Part shown: positions 1-11,241 of the stretch, piece after piece
Position numbering within the stretch: position 1 is the stretch's first letter
Layout: every line of letters starts with the position of its first letter
From: Hofstenia miamia
Lineage: Eukaryota > Xenacoelomorpha > Acoela
Assembly: GCA_004352715.1 (NCBI GenBank)
Contig: SCFE01000002.1
Location: 607,289-671,288 of the forward strand
Direction of reading: 5' to 3'
DNA: 64,000 bases
Notes under the pieces: model-generated
Told to the model about the DNA's origin: nothing
The model's database searches: none
What the model saw: only the letters and a program-made list of their open reading frames with translations
Made by a program: the position numbers and the translations under genes

Positions 1-473
1 TAATATTAACATTTATTTATAATAAATTATAATAAAAGGAAGTTATTGATGATTTTGAAAAATTGGAATTATAAATTGGGTATTCATTGGAGTGCATAGC
101 ATGAATATTAAAAATATACAAAATTCCTTCGAGTGGAACATATGTTAAATTACCAATTAAATCTTCAATATTAAATATTACTAATAATAATGACAAGTGT
201 TTTTGTGGTAAATAATTGTGGCTCAACATCCTAGTTCTAAAAATCAAAATAGGACATGTGTTTATGAACAATATTTAGATAAATATTAGGTTTTTCGAAA
301 AGATGTCGGATTTTTACAAAGCTTATATAGGTTGTAACATTTTTCATTTGTGATTAGAATAACTTTGCATTTGCTTACTTTTATATTTTTCATAGACATA
401 TTTCATAGATTAAAATTTTTTAAAAAATATTAAAATATAAATTGGCGTTTATTTTATATACTTTGAAGTATTT
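1..473. other. AT-rich intergenic sequence
   Basis: No coding potential, RNA gene or repeat is recognisable. The small frame on the minus strand at 17-271 has low-complexity AT-driven composition and no family signature. Confidence 0.5.
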
Positions 474-797
474 ATGATGAAAATCAGCAAACAATATTTA
501 CGCAGAATTATTCATTGCAACTGGTTGAAAGGATTGAATGGGGCAAGAATGGCGGAAGAAATTAACAAAGCATGTGGAGAGGGTGTAATTAATGAAAGAA
601 CATGCCAAAGATGGATTAAGAAATTTAATAAAGGAATTTTAACTTTGAAGACAAAGAAAGATCTGCAAGGCCAAGCTAGAAATTGACAATACAATCACAA
701 GTTTTTTAAAAGAATTTCCTCGATCAACATGCGAACAAATTGGGATTGCTTTGGAGGTTTCAAAATCAACAGTGTGGGAGCATATTAACAAATGACA
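474..797 (+). pseudogene. mariner-family transposase N-terminus (relic)
   Basis: The reading frame from 474 to 686 encodes an HTH_48-type helix-turn-helix like the N-terminus of mariner/SETMAR transposases: an R-R-I-I-H start, then 'NERTCQRWIKKFNKG', matching the family pattern in which T-x-Q-R-W-x-x-K-F precedes the linker. After a frameshift near 670 a second helix-turn-helix can be read at about 685-795 (LEIDNTITSFLKEFPRSTCE, then an S-K-S-T-V-W-E-H-I-N recognition helix). Together they form the bipartite DNA-binding region. The DD(D/E) catalytic domain is not visible downstream, and I found no terminal inverted repeats. A full transposase would be about 340 residues, so this is a short decayed fragment without likely activity. 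Confidence 0.75.
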
Positions 798-1560
798 AGT
801 GACCTTTTTGGAACAATTTATAACATCTGTAAGTGTCTGACAAAAATTTCCAATAACAATAAATGGAATTGAGAAATGTATCAAACAAAATGGAATAAAA
901 GTTAATGTTTATGAATAAAAAATTTAAACGAAAATCAAATGCAGCTGCGGTTAACTCTTTATTAACCATGATGAAAATGCAATTGATTTGGGTATGTATG
1001 AAAATCACTTTGTGCTAATAAAGACCTTAAAATGTGTATTATACAAAGATTTAATATAAATTTGTATTAAATTTTTGTAAGAAGTGTTTGCTACAATGTA
1101 GAATATAATTTACCCTCAGTTGATAAAACCTAGATTGACTCTGACAAACGTGGGTTAGGAACTAACCTTAGATGTCATTTACCTACACATGGGTTAAGAA
1201 CTATCCGAGAATCTGCCAAACAAAACAAAACTAAAATTTTGTATAATCAATTATCTATTCAACTTAAGAACATTCAGATATATTTCGACTTACAAAGTCA
1301 TCGTCAGTTTTTTTATAAATTATTCCCTCTAAATGTGCTAGATTTTACAATAATAATTAGAGAATTTTCTAAATTTTAAGAAGTGGTAAGTTTAAATTAT
1401 AAATATAGTCTTCTTTGGTGTTCAAACTTGGTTGCAAGGATTTTATAAAAATGCTCTCAATGATTTATAAATAATTTGAACTTGATGTCTGGTGTAATAA
1501 TTTAGTCTGTATTAACTTAGATGATTAGATACACTAGAACTTTTCTCATGTTCTTTAAAT
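798..1560. other. AT-rich intergenic sequence
   Basis: Nothing recognisable apart from a short perfect inverted repeat around 1152-1165 (GGTTAG, loop GA, CTAACC pattern), which is too short to interpret. Confidence 0.5.
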
Positions 1561-1815
1561 CTTCTCGATAGTTGCCTACTAGAAATATATCTGCATGTTC
1601 CTTTTAAGTTTAATTAAATTCCTTAAAAACTACAAATTACCTATTGATTTTGGGTTGAACTTAAAATCTGACATTCCNNNNNNNNNNNNNNNNNNNNNCT
1701 TCTCGATAGTTGCCTACTAGAAATATATCTGCATGTTCCTTTTAAGTTTAATTAAATTCCTTAAAAACTACAAATTACCTATTGATTTTGGGTTGAACTT
1801 AAAATCTGACATTCC
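1561..1815. repeat. 117-bp exact duplication across a 21-N gap (likely assembly artefact)
   Basis: Bases 1561-1677 and 1699-1815 read identically from 'cttctcgatagttgcc' to 'atctgacattcc' and are separated only by N at 1678-1698. An exact repeat directly abutting both sides of a short gap is the usual signature of two overlapping contig ends that were scaffolded without being merged. The true sequence probably contains one copy. Confidence 0.8.
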
Positions 1816-1829
1816 TGAATTATGTAAAT

Positions 1830-2400
1830 CATTATTTAGGAAAGGATTGGGCTGAAGTATTTGTTCAAAAAATTAAAGAATTAGAAAAATTCTTTATTTT
1901 AAAAGAGACATCACAAAAGAAGACAATCCAGAATTAAGTAATTCAAAGGAATGTTATCTCTGCGGATGTGCAAGGGAAACACTAGTAAAAGATTATTGTC
2001 ATTTAACATGTAAGTACAGGGGTGCTGCATGTAATATTTTAAATATGATGCCTCAAAAAAGGCCAATGTCTGCGGAATTCGGTTGTATAAGGTTTTTTGG
2101 ATTCATTTAGATTTCTTGCATCATCATTACAGAATTTAGCAAATGTGAAAACCCATTCTAAAGAAATATTTTGGTGAATGTGAACTTGTACAATTTACAT
2201 TCAACGTATCCATATGAATTCTTTGATAGTATAAAATATTATGAAAAACTTCCAGACAAAAAAAATACCTGGATAATTTTATATAGAAACGCCTGAAAGT
2301 ATTTATTTAGGTGAATTTGTTGCTTTGAGGCGCAAAATGAATTAATATAAAGTAAATGATAAAAGCAAGAACACTTTGAAAAGTATTAACAAAGTGGAGA
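1830..2400 (+). pseudogene. Polinton/Maverick-type protein-primed DNA polymerase B relic
   Basis: Three consecutive pieces of a family-B, protein-primed polymerase can be read in shifting frames. At about 1837-1900 there is a YLGKDWAEVFVQKIKELE helix. At about 1905-2015 there is 'ITKEDNPELSNSKECYLC' followed by a D-Y-C-H-L-T-x-K-Y-R-G-A-A block, the zinc-binding 'DHCHLTGKYRGAAH' signature that sits in DNA polymerase B of Polintons. At 2100-2160 there is DSFRFLASSLQNLANV, then 'YPYEFFDSIKYYEKLPDKK' near 2205-2260 and 'LGEFVALRRKMN' near 2310-2345, both matching the expected order towards the C-terminus. At least three frameshifts or stops and internal deletions show that it is dead. A related linear-plasmid or virus-derived polymerase is the alternative; the order of motifs favours Polinton. 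Confidence 0.75.
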
Positions 2401-5400
2401 AAGAAAAATCAAAAATTGATGACGACTACAAACAATGCTGAGAAACAAATGAAGTTGGTGTTTCAAACAATTAGACATTGAGAAATAAAAAACAAAATTG
2501 GTTTAATAAACACAGAAAAAACATCATGATCACAATTTGATGATAAAAGATATTACTTAAATAATTTAGAATTATTCCATTTGAATATGCTTTGACTAGG
2601 TAAAAATAGAAATTAATTAAAAATTTCTGAATGTTAACATAATAAAAATTGTAATTTCTGAAATTTAATAATCCTAAGACAGGTTTTGTACGTTAGTATA
2701 ACTAGACAATTCATTCTTCATACAGAAATGGTTTTAATAAAAAATTTTAATTTCTGAAATTTAAAAATCACAGACAGGTTTCGTATGATAGTACAAATTT
2801 AGTTTAAACAGAAATTTAGAAATTTATTAATTATTCCTCCTTAAATTAATTTAAAAAAATTAAACGGAATATTTAATACCTCAGATATTGAATTATTAAT
2901 TTCTGAATGTAAATAAGAATATTAGGCTTTATCATTGTAGTAAATTGTATTAGGCCAACACTAATTAATTTAGGATAGTTTGCAAAACAATAAGAAATAG
3001 TGATAGAATTTTAAAAAATAGAGTGACTGCATATATGGAATTGAATTGCGGCAGAATCAATGATATGTACAAATTAACTTTTTGTATAACAACAATTTAA
3101 TCAAAAAAGCAAATCAGATTTTGCTGTAAATAAAAACATCCCACTAGTTTTTAACAACTTATGATTGTACATGTCTTAGATAAAATGGAAGCAGATTGGT
3201 CTGAAGACTTTGAATTAGATGTTATAATCTCTAATTTTGATGAACAAACGCTAAGTAATGATATTTCAAGAGTATGGCAGATTCAAAGTTTTTATAGAAA
3301 TATTGTTCAGCATTCGCAAGCATCAAGCACACCGTCATGTCAGAAAAAATATGAATTCGAAGCTAATTGAAAACTTCAAATTACTAAAAAATGATACGTT
3401 ACAAGGTATTGCATGTATTCCAGAGTTTTATATAATGGTATTTAAAGAATTACAAGCGAGCACTACTTAGTATTTCCACAACTACGACTTTGATTTTGCG
3501 CGCGGCGTGCCTGGACGGGACTCACAGATTGTCTTCAAAAAATATATCAGGGTAATTGTTGTTCCCATTGACAGACGCCTCATTATCTAACACTTGGCAT
3601 GGAAATACTTTGAATATTTTTACGAAATCGGATTTCTCAATGAAAAAATTGATATTTACATGTAATTCAGAATTGAGTTCATGTTTTACCACATATTCAT
3701 CATTGATTGAGCCAGCCCTACTCCGCAGATGTGTTCATGTAAAAACCTTTCAATATTTCTTGACAGGCTTGGATAAAATTGTTCAAAATGCGGTTTGTTA
3801 CGTAAAAGTAATACTACTGGAAATAGGGTTAAATGGTAAAATATGTAAAAATATAATATGCCTTCAAAAGATTTCTTTCCAAGTCATATGATGAGTACTT
3901 GTTTACTTAAGCCGGCCTTGCCTAAAAGTTACCAAGTGACAACCCTGCACAAAGATATAATATTTTCTACTATTGCTGATTGCAATAACGGTGTTGAAGG
4001 ACTAATACCAAAACATCAGAGAATAGGTATGACAGAAATAAATTCAAATATTACATCTACTGTAATTTAGTCTGGTCAACCGAGTACCTCAACCTCCTTT
4101 ACATCAACCTAGTTTATTGTTTAATTCTGGAATTTATTTCAAAGCCGTTGGATAACGATCATTATAAAAATATTTTCCAAATTATTTGTATATTTAGATG
4201 AGTGTTATGCATTCACATCCACAGAATTTAACCCCACTGATATTGAATTTGCAATACAAAATATACAATGCTTGAATATTTTCTTTGATAAATATGTATG
4301 TACTTAATTGATTTGATATGCCTATGCCAATGGTTTGTTGATGGAGTAAAGTGAATTTAGTAAAGTTAATTGGTATAAAACGGCTTTTTCAAAAAAAATT
4401 GCTAAATTTAGACTAATCTTGCAAATTCTTGTCTTTGCATTGCATTTTCAATAATGAACATGTTCCAAAAATAATGTAAAACTAAAATACTTTGTTTTTG
4501 CCAACAATAATCTCATTTTTTAAGCATAAGTAACTGAAGGTCAAAACTTGTGTTGATGGAAACATTAGCGTTGAAGTTAGAGGTCCAAACACTTATTATA
4601 TAAGATAACCCATGTTAAATTTTGAATTGAAATGTGATAATATAAGGTTAGCTTAACACGGCAGAAATAATTTAATTGTAAACATTCGTATTCTTGGAGA
4701 ATAGGTAAGCCTTTGTATTAATAAACTTATGGGAGAGCAATTAACTAAAAAAAATCGCTTAATAAGTAAATAAATAAATAAAATAAATTTCTTCAAATAA
4801 TTTGTGTTACAACAACGCAGATTTGATTATAAGCATGCAATAATTTTGAAACAATTTATTAGGATAAATTCACTCAATATTTTATAGCGCCAAAAAATTG
4901 TAGTAAAAATTCATATTTTGGAGAATACGCAACACCTTTGAATTATTTATGAAAAGAAAATGCTTGCAATTTCGTTGTCGCAAAAATAATTTAAATTATA
5001 AATACACACAGTTTTTAGATAATAAGTGATTAATTTTCTTTTTTTTAATAAAGACATACACTACCAAATATTAAAATTTGAATAATCTTTCATAAACTAT
5101 ACATTTAAAGTATAAATATATTCTAGCATCGACATGATTAGTGTGAATAAATTGTTAGCGCTTAGGTAACATCTATTGTAGTAGATGTTTAAAACACAGC
5201 TAGGCTGTACAAGTAAACCAATGCGATTTAGGAATACTTCAATTGAACATCGAGTAATAATCACTAGTAAACATGACTGCCACTGACCTGCTTACACAAA
5301 ATAACAGTCTTCAGAAAAACTAACATAACAAAGCAAATCATTAAACCAAATCTTATACCTAAGAAGTTCAGCTAAGACTTTCTGACTGCCGCAATGAAAG

Positions 5401-5460
5401 ACCCTGGTGCCCTGCAAAAGAGGCTCTCAGCTTCCCGAATTCTTACGGATTTATACATCT
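2401..5460. other. AT-rich intergenic sequence, no recognised gene
   Basis: Short open frames exist at 3161-3370, 3258-3470, 3556-3891 and 3858-4070 on the plus strand. None shows a domain that I recognise. They follow the Polinton polymerase relic and could be other eroded Polinton genes, but I cannot support that. A GC island (gcgcgcggcg) lies at about 3498. A short hairpin (acatcta/tagatgt) lies near 5169-5188. No tRNA is visible. Confidence 0.4.
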
Positions 5461-6075
5461 TATAATAATAATAATAATAATCAATGACTTTATTTAGCCG
5501 CTGAAGGCATACACAACAAAAAAAACAAGTCAAGTTTTACGGCAGCGAGAACAGTCACAGGAGATGAAATAGGAGCAAATGGAAGAGTAGGCGAAGTTGG
5601 AGCAGGGCTCAGCAAAGAGGGAAGCCATCAAAGATTTCTTGAAGCTCGGTGGCGGGAAAAAGAAATCAATAGTTGTTGGAGGGTTGCGAGTCAAGATGTA
5701 ATTAGCAGCAGTACAAGCACGATTGAAAAACGAGTGAAGGGTGCGATGTTTCTTTGTACGACGAATGGAGAAGGTGACAACATCATCAGAGCGAGTGCAG
5801 CAGGAATTAGAGAACTTAATGAAATCAAAAGGATCAAGATCCAATTTGCGAGTCAGTAGTCGATTGAACAGAAGGACATCACAGGCATGAAAGTAGTGAC
5901 AGCGAATTAACAAAGCCTCCATTTAGACATTGATCGAGGAATTGATCGAATTTTAATTCAATTGTCAGAAGATTTGGCTCAAAAATAGAAGATTGTTACA
6001 ACGGAATGACAATCGGTTGCAATTGGGAACAACTCTTCTAAGCAGGAGAATCTTGTTAGGCTGAATTCCTGCAAA
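5461..6075 (-). mobile_element. LINE-A: 5'-truncated non-LTR retrotransposon 3' end with ATT tail
   Basis: On the minus strand the frame from 5922 to 5530 encodes the C-terminal tail of a non-LTR (jockey/CR1-superfamily-like) ORF2. It contains 'LDPFDFIKFSNS', 'CTRSDD', and R-T-L-H-S-F-F-N-R-A-C-T-A-A-N-Y-I, which corresponds to the widespread '...FF.R....WN.L' ending of these proteins. Upstream, a decayed stretch up to about 6075 reads 'LLLRRVVPNCNRLSFRCNNL', also typical of this region. Downstream of the stop comes a short 3'UTR ending GGCTAAATAAAGTCATTG followed by an ATT microsatellite (5461-5481). No RT or endonuclease domain remains, so this is a 5'-truncated insertion. A second copy of the same 3' end lies at 13256-13345. 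Confidence 0.75.
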
Positions 6076-6833
6076 ATGCAAATAATAATGTGACATATTT
6101 ACATACATTGAAAATCAAGGGAAAATATGATATTTGGAATGAACCGATATTTGGACCCGGTCTAAGACTAACTACTATTATTTTTTTACTGGAAAACAGT
6201 TTATCACATAAAATTTAAGTTTTTAAAAAATAATGAAAATTTAGAGATCGAAAAATCTAAGAGATCAATTCGCTAGGTGAGAAGCGAATGATGACAAGTT
6301 CAAAACTTATAACAGGCTCATTTGAAACATTGAAGCAGTAAATATAGTCAAGTGTTTCATCTAGTGGCAGTGTAGCAAAAAATTTGTACCCCCTCTCCTC
6401 TGATTTAATGGTATTTAAGAAGATAACATTATATATTGTGGAGCGATGACTACTGGCTTTACACACAGCAAGTTAATCTAATTACTATAATCCTTTATTG
6501 AAGATCTGTTAGATATCGGCAGACATTTCTTGCTTGCACAATATAAAACTCAGAAACTCATAGAAGAACGGAACTATTAGATCAAATATATTGGGCATAA
6601 CCAATTAAACCAAAAATAGTCACGAGTTCCTTTTGAAATTCTTGATAAATGAAGAAGCTCCAGAATACATTATTAGAAATTGGCTTAAGCCAAACCGCTA
6701 AACATAAAATGCTTCAAAATAATGTGCAACTAATTATATTAGAATACATTTAGTTATTGATAAAAAATCGCTTCTGCCGCAAAATTTAAACATAATGATA
6801 AAATATATTTAATTTTCTACACATGTAATTTCG
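6076..6833. other. Intergenic sequence downstream of RECQL
   Basis: This holds the presumed 3' flank of the helicase gene. A 69-codon minus-strand frame at 6257-6466 has ordinary amino-acid composition but no recognisable domain. No canonical AATAAA is obvious directly after the RECQL stop on the minus strand. Confidence 0.4.
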
Positions 6834-8660
6834 CTAGTCGATTGCAATAAGTTCTTTACAACATTTTTTGATGTTTTTTGAAGAAATTTCACTTCTACGC
6901 TTTGGAATTCCCATTTTATTGGGAATTGATATGGGCAGTTTAAAGTCTGACTGAAATGCCAAAGAATGACTCTTTATTCCACGAGCAATATAAGAGTTCA
7001 CAGAATATGGATTAAAGGCAAAAGATTCACTTAAATACTCATTAATAATGAAATATACAATGATGAACTCCATAACACTTAAACTGAAGCATGGCAATTT
7101 TACTGCAGTTTGCTTGTTGGGCCCTTTACCTGACCAAACATCGAGAAACTGATTTAAAGTGCATTTAACATCAATTGAATCACAGTGATCAAGAACACTT
7201 AAAGCATCCATTAGCAGTTCGGACATTTCTGATACTTCATCTTCAGAAGAGTTTTTACAAACATCGCACATATCATTACAAAGAAACTCACTTTCTGGTT
7301 CTTGCATAAAATTTGCAAGTAATTTCCGACGACAAACATTAACTTGCATGCAGTATTTGAACATTGTATAAAGCTTAGGTAACCCTGTTTTCTCAGTAAA
7401 AACAATTTTGCTTTGTTTAAACAAATCTGTTGGGTGGTACATGATAACACAATCAGAAGACTTCCCATCTCGTCCGGCACGACCGGACTCCTGGTAATAG
7501 TTTTCTATTGATTTGCTAGGTGTGGAATGAATCACATAACGGACATTCAATTTATTAATGCCCATACCAAATGCAATTGTCGCGCATATTACATCAATGT
7601 CGCCAGCTGCCCAATCTATGTGAACACGACTCTTCAATTCGGGAGAAATATTCGCATGATAAACTGCAGTTTTTATTCCAGATTTTAAAAGAACTTGACA
7701 AAGAGACTCACTTTCCTTCTGTGAATAGCAGTATACAATACCTGATAAATTTTTATAATGTGAATTTATCATATTTGCAATAGCCCAATAATTGTCAATT
7801 TCGGATTTAGAGGGTTTGAGAACAACGCGATAGTTCAAATTAAAACGATTCATTGTTCCTCTAAAAAGCAGAGATTGTTCCATTGATAAAATAGATTTAA
7901 CGTCATCAAGAACGCTAATAGAAGCAGTAGCTGTCAATCCAAGAATGGGAACTTTAGGAAATTGTCGCTTAAGAATTCCCAAATACTTGTAATCCGGTCT
8001 GAAATCATGCCCCCATTGACTGCAACAATGAACTTCATCAATAACAATTCTCGATAAGTTACCCAGCATGTAACATTTTTCGAGTTTTGACATGAATCTC
8101 TTACTTTTAGCGAGTTTTTCAGGAGTTATGTACAAAATTTTAAGACTTTCATTGTGAGCTATTAAGCTCTCCAAAATTCTATTTAAATCCGATTTTTCAG
8201 TGTGTGCGGTCAACAAGTCAGCATTAACATTCAACTCTTTCAAAAGCCGAACTTGGTCTTCCATTAGTGAGACAAGAGGACAAACACAAAGAGTAATACC
8301 TTTGGAAAGCAATGCAGCTAAATGAAATATCAAGCTTTTGCCACCACCAGTTGGAAGTAGTACAATACAGTCTTTACTTGACATTGTAGCATTAACAGCT
8401 CTTTTTTGCAAATCACGCAAAGTTTCTATACCAAAGGTTTTCTTGAGATGACTGTTGAGTGAAGCAGACCAAGGAAAGGAATCGCTTTGCCATTCTTCCA
8501 AAGAGTCATCATCCTCATTTTGAGTGTTCAATTCCATTTTTTCAAGCTCATGTTTACGTTTTTCTAACTCAACCTTTCGGCGTTGTAATAGTTTAATCTG
8601 TGAAGTTAAGGCTTTCAATTCATTATTCACGACATTCAAGTCACTATTAACCAACGTCAT
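6834..8660 (-). CDS. RECQL: RecQ-like DNA helicase, RECQL/RecQ1 type
   Basis: 608 residues, close to the roughly 650 of vertebrate RECQL. RecQ1 enzymes are ATP-dependent 3'-to-5' DNA helicases acting in the nucleus in replication-fork restart and genome stability. Order of features: an N-terminal coiled coil (residues about 5-45, rich in L/K/E) as in RECQL; motif 0 'LRDLQKRAV'; Walker A LLPTGGGKS; Ia 'CPLVSLMEDQV'; Walker B/DEVH in IDEVHCCSQWGHDFRPDYK; III 'LGLTATA'; IV 'GIVYCYSQKESE'; V 'ATIAFGMGINK'; VI QESGRAGRDG. A RecQ-C zinc module follows with four cysteines (C at C-R-R-K, then C-N-D-M-C-D-V-C), then a winged-helix-like region ending near 'KLPISIPNK'. All catalytic residues are present. 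The start at 8660 fits RECQL N-termini and directly follows a splice-acceptor-like sequence. The coding region is a single exon. Confidence 0.95.
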   Translation of the reverse strand: MTLVNSDLNVVNNELKALTSQIKLLQRRKVELEKRKHELEKMELNTQNEDDDSLEEWQSDSFPWSASLNSHLKKTFGIETLRDLQKRAVNATMSSKDCIVLLPTGGGKSLIFHLAALLSKGITLCVCPLVSLMEDQVRLLKELNVNADLLTAHTEKSDLNRILESLIAHNESLKILYITPEKLAKSKRFMSKLEKCYMLGNLSRIVIDEVHCCSQWGHDFRPDYKYLGILKRQFPKVPILGLTATASISVLDDVKSILSMEQSLLFRGTMNRFNLNYRVVLKPSKSEIDNYWAIANMINSHYKNLSGIVYCYSQKESESLCQVLLKSGIKTAVYHANISPELKSRVHIDWAAGDIDVICATIAFGMGINKLNVRYVIHSTPSKSIENYYQESGRAGRDGKSSDCVIMYHPTDLFKQSKIVFTEKTGLPKLYTMFKYCMQVNVCRRKLLANFMQEPESEFLCNDMCDVCKNSSEDEVSEMSELLMDALSVLDHCDSIDVKCTLNQFLDVWSGKGPNKQTAVKLPCFSLSVMEFIIVYFIINEYLSESFAFNPYSVNSYIARGIKSHSLAFQSDFKLPISIPNKMGIPKRRSEISSKNIKKCCKELIAID

Positions 8661-8950
8661 CTAAAACAACAAAGCACAGTAAAATTTTCAAATTGATATT
8701 AAAAAGTTCTTGCTTTAACAATTACAATGGAAAATGATGATCACCCTTGCGTCTTTAAGCATTTTATATTCTAAAATTTTTAAATATAATGCGATTGGGT
8801 TGGCAATAAAAATAGTTACATTCAAATGTGAATAAAGTTTTGAATGCTATTAAAGGAACTCTTCGTACAATATCGATCAATTCGAACAATTTTAAAAATA
8901 GACCAAAATTCATATAAATTTTAAAAAATGTATTGTAAATTTTAACTTAC
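8661..8950 (-). other. Probable 5'UTR intron of RECQL
   Basis: On the minus strand the sequence immediately before the ATG reads TTTGTTGTTTTAG, a textbook polypyrimidine-AG acceptor, with AG at 8661-8662. Upstream, GGGCT|GTAAGTTAA gives a consensus donor with GT at 8949-8950. The exon upstream of the donor carries an in-frame TGA shortly before the junction, so it would be 5' untranslated. This is inference from splice consensus only. Confidence 0.55.
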
Positions 8951-10156
8951 AGCCCTTAAAAAGATTCACAAAGGAAAAAACAAATAGTTATATTTAACTT
9001 TCTAAGCATTGCATGTCTAAACATCAGCTTATTTTAATGAAAGAAGTTCACCAGGTAAAAGAGATGGTGTCATTGAATGATCTTGAAAATGACATATTAG
9101 AATGTCGAAATGCGCTGAAAATAAAGAGCATTGTTAACAAAATGTACTAAACTTATTTGCTGATCATTGTATGTAATAATTTACACAATATTTTTCCACT
9201 TAATAAAATGCTGCTAACCTCAAATCTCACAAAATTGATATTTCCAAAATCTTATTTATTAATTTTTCTAAAAAATATATAATCAAATGCTAGGGCATAT
9301 TGTGGCATCATCCACAAAAAACATACAAAACTATTTTCATTTATTACTTTTACATTTACAAAAATACTTATATATAAGGGCTCAATAAAGTTAATAATTT
9401 TGTGAACGTAAAAATACTATTCCAACAACTTCATTGCTATGCAGTTTAGCTAGTTTTTTGACATTAATGTTAACTACTGATTTGCTTATCTACTATATAC
9501 TATACTATGTTTCACTTCTGATAATTTTCTAATTTTTTTTCCAAATTTAACCCTAAACCGTGAGAAATCGTTAATTGTTCAATCATTTTTGGAATGGCTT
9601 TAAACAACTTTAAGTGCAATTTGACTTCAGGAAAAGTTATTTTGCAATATCCAATCGACTTTGAACAAAACTGGCTCTCTAGCCATAAAGAGTGCCTGGG
9701 AATTTTTGAAAATTTTTCATGATAATAGAAAAAAATTCAAACGCTTAAAGCTCAAAATCTATTAATGGTATGCTCAATCTGAAAGCACCACGTGATAGAG
9801 GAGAGTCTCCTCTTTCATTTTAGCACTTAATCCACGACCCGGCATGGTCCCATAGAGGCTTGCTTTTGCGCGAAGTTTACGGTGTCTTTGGCCCCACGAC
9901 CTCGGACGTTGCACATGGCACACCTAAATGGTTCTGGAATAAATTTGCAGATATCAAGAAACTGTCAAAATTTTTGTTGTTTCCATGGACTAAGACCTTA
10001 TAAATGCATGAACATTAGGCTTGGAGAAAATTTAAATATTTTTCAAAAATTCGAAATTTTCAAAGCAAGCAGTTAATCTTTTAATTACTTAAGCCACAGC
10101 AATACGTTTTAATACAATTTTCAACATTGCATTTAAACGTTCCCCAATAGAGCTGG
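8951..10156. other. Intergenic sequence
   Basis: AT-rich up to about 9590. From about 9600 to 10070 the composition rises and it reads like a decayed dispersed repeat (near-palindrome agaggagagtctcctct at about 9797-9813), but I cannot assign it. No credible gene. Confidence 0.4.
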
Positions 10157-10169
10157 CAACAACAACAAC

Positions 10170-10221
<52 letters not shown>
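10157..10221. repeat. AAC/AAT trinucleotide microsatellite
   Basis: About four AAC units grade into roughly sixteen AAT units, ending directly at the truncated start of a retrotransposon RT fragment. The apparent poly-leucine frame on the opposite strand is only the repeat. Confidence 0.95.
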
Positions 10222-11200
10222 TGATAGGAGCAGAAGGGATGTAGGACAAAGACGAGAAGATGCAAAGATTAGTTGTTGATAGACCAGGCAGTGATGGAAA
10301 ATTATAAAATGGGAGACAAGGAGGGTCTAAAGAAGATGAAGAACTGGAAAGCGCCAAGCAGAGATGCGGTACATAGGTATTGGCTGAAGAAGTTCACAAG
10401 TGTTCATGAGAGACTGGCAGTAGCATTGGAGGAGTGTGTGGTGCCCAGAGTGGATGGCAGTGAGACGGACATTTCTGATACAGAAGGACCCAAAGAAAGG
10501 AGGTGAGGTAAGCAACTTCAGGCCAATAACATATCTGCCAACAACTTGGAAATTGCTAAATTTTGTGATTTCAAGTAGGCTGGCATGTTACTTAGAATAG
10601 AGCAGGTTGATAAAAGAGGAGCAGAAGGGATGTAGGACAAAGACGAGAGGATGCAAAGATCAGTTCTTAATAGACCAGGCAGTAGTGGAGAAATGTAGAA
10701 GAAGGAAGACAATCTTAGCAATGGCATAGATAGACTACAGGAAGGCATATGACAGCATATCACATAGGTAAGTATTGAGGACGCTAGAGGCCAATGGAGT
10801 TTCACGGAAATGGATTGAGTTTCTAGAGACTGAGATTTAGGCGAGGCATATTCCAGGGAGACAGCTTAGTACCACTACTGTTTGTAGTTAGCTTAATCCC
10901 TATCACAGAAAAGTTAAAGGAGACAGGCATAGGGTATAAGATGGAGAAGAACGGTAGAGCAGTGAGTCACTTGTGGTACAAGGACGACCTGAAGATGTAT
11001 ACTAGTTCAAGGAAGATGTTGCAGAAGCAAGTTGAAACATTGGAGGAGGCAAGCAGAGATTCAGGGCTAAGTGCGTGACAGTGACAATGACTAGAGGTAA
11101 GTGTATGGATGTGGATGGTTTAAGGACGAGCAGTGGGGATAAGATTGAGGAAGTCAAAGAGGAGTACAAGTCAGGGCTGCCACTTCAGAATAACAAAAAA
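10222..11200 (+). pseudogene. Non-LTR retrotransposon reverse transcriptase (R2/R4/NeSL-like), decayed
   Basis: Readable in three frames. Pre-RT block 'NWKAPSRDAVHRYWLKKF' (about 10342-10395); fingers 'NFRPITYLPTTWKLL' (about 10518-10560); '[20 protein letters not shown]' (about 10618-10675); palm motif A region 'IDYRKAYDSISHR' (about 10728-10768); 'PGRQLST' for motif B (about 10855); catalytic block 'LWYKDDLKMYTSS' (about 10972-11010) with Y-x-D-D. The 'RPITCLPT...EEQKGCRRGSRGCKDQL' style is typical of R2/R4/NeSL-group elements found in many invertebrates. Many stops and frameshifts make it inactive. Its first 75 bp (10222-10300) are an extra copy of the 'EEQKGC' block that recurs in the correct place at 10617-10695. 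No endonuclease or 3' end is identifiable. Confidence 0.75.
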
Positions 11201-11241
11201 TTGAGCAATATAAAAATACGTGAAAACATTAACTCCAAGTG

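Noticed and set aside
474-686. Intact small DNA-binding protein
   Set aside because: The frame is the truncated first part of a transposase, with the second helix-turn-helix continuing in another frame; there is no evidence of a domesticated gene.
3556-4070. Polinton capsid-like genes
   Set aside because: Position after the polymerase relic is suggestive, but I could not identify any conserved capsid motif.
6257-6466. Possible additional exon downstream of RECQL
   Set aside because: RECQL already has a complete C-terminus and stop; the 69-codon frame has no recognisable domain or splice signal that I could defend.
9797-9813. Near-palindrome AGAGGAGAGTCTCCTCT
   Set aside because: Too short and isolated to call a terminator, TIR or regulatory site in a eukaryotic genome.
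10133-10357. Poly-leucine frame on the minus strand
   Set aside because: It is the AAC/AAT microsatellite read as codons, not a protein.
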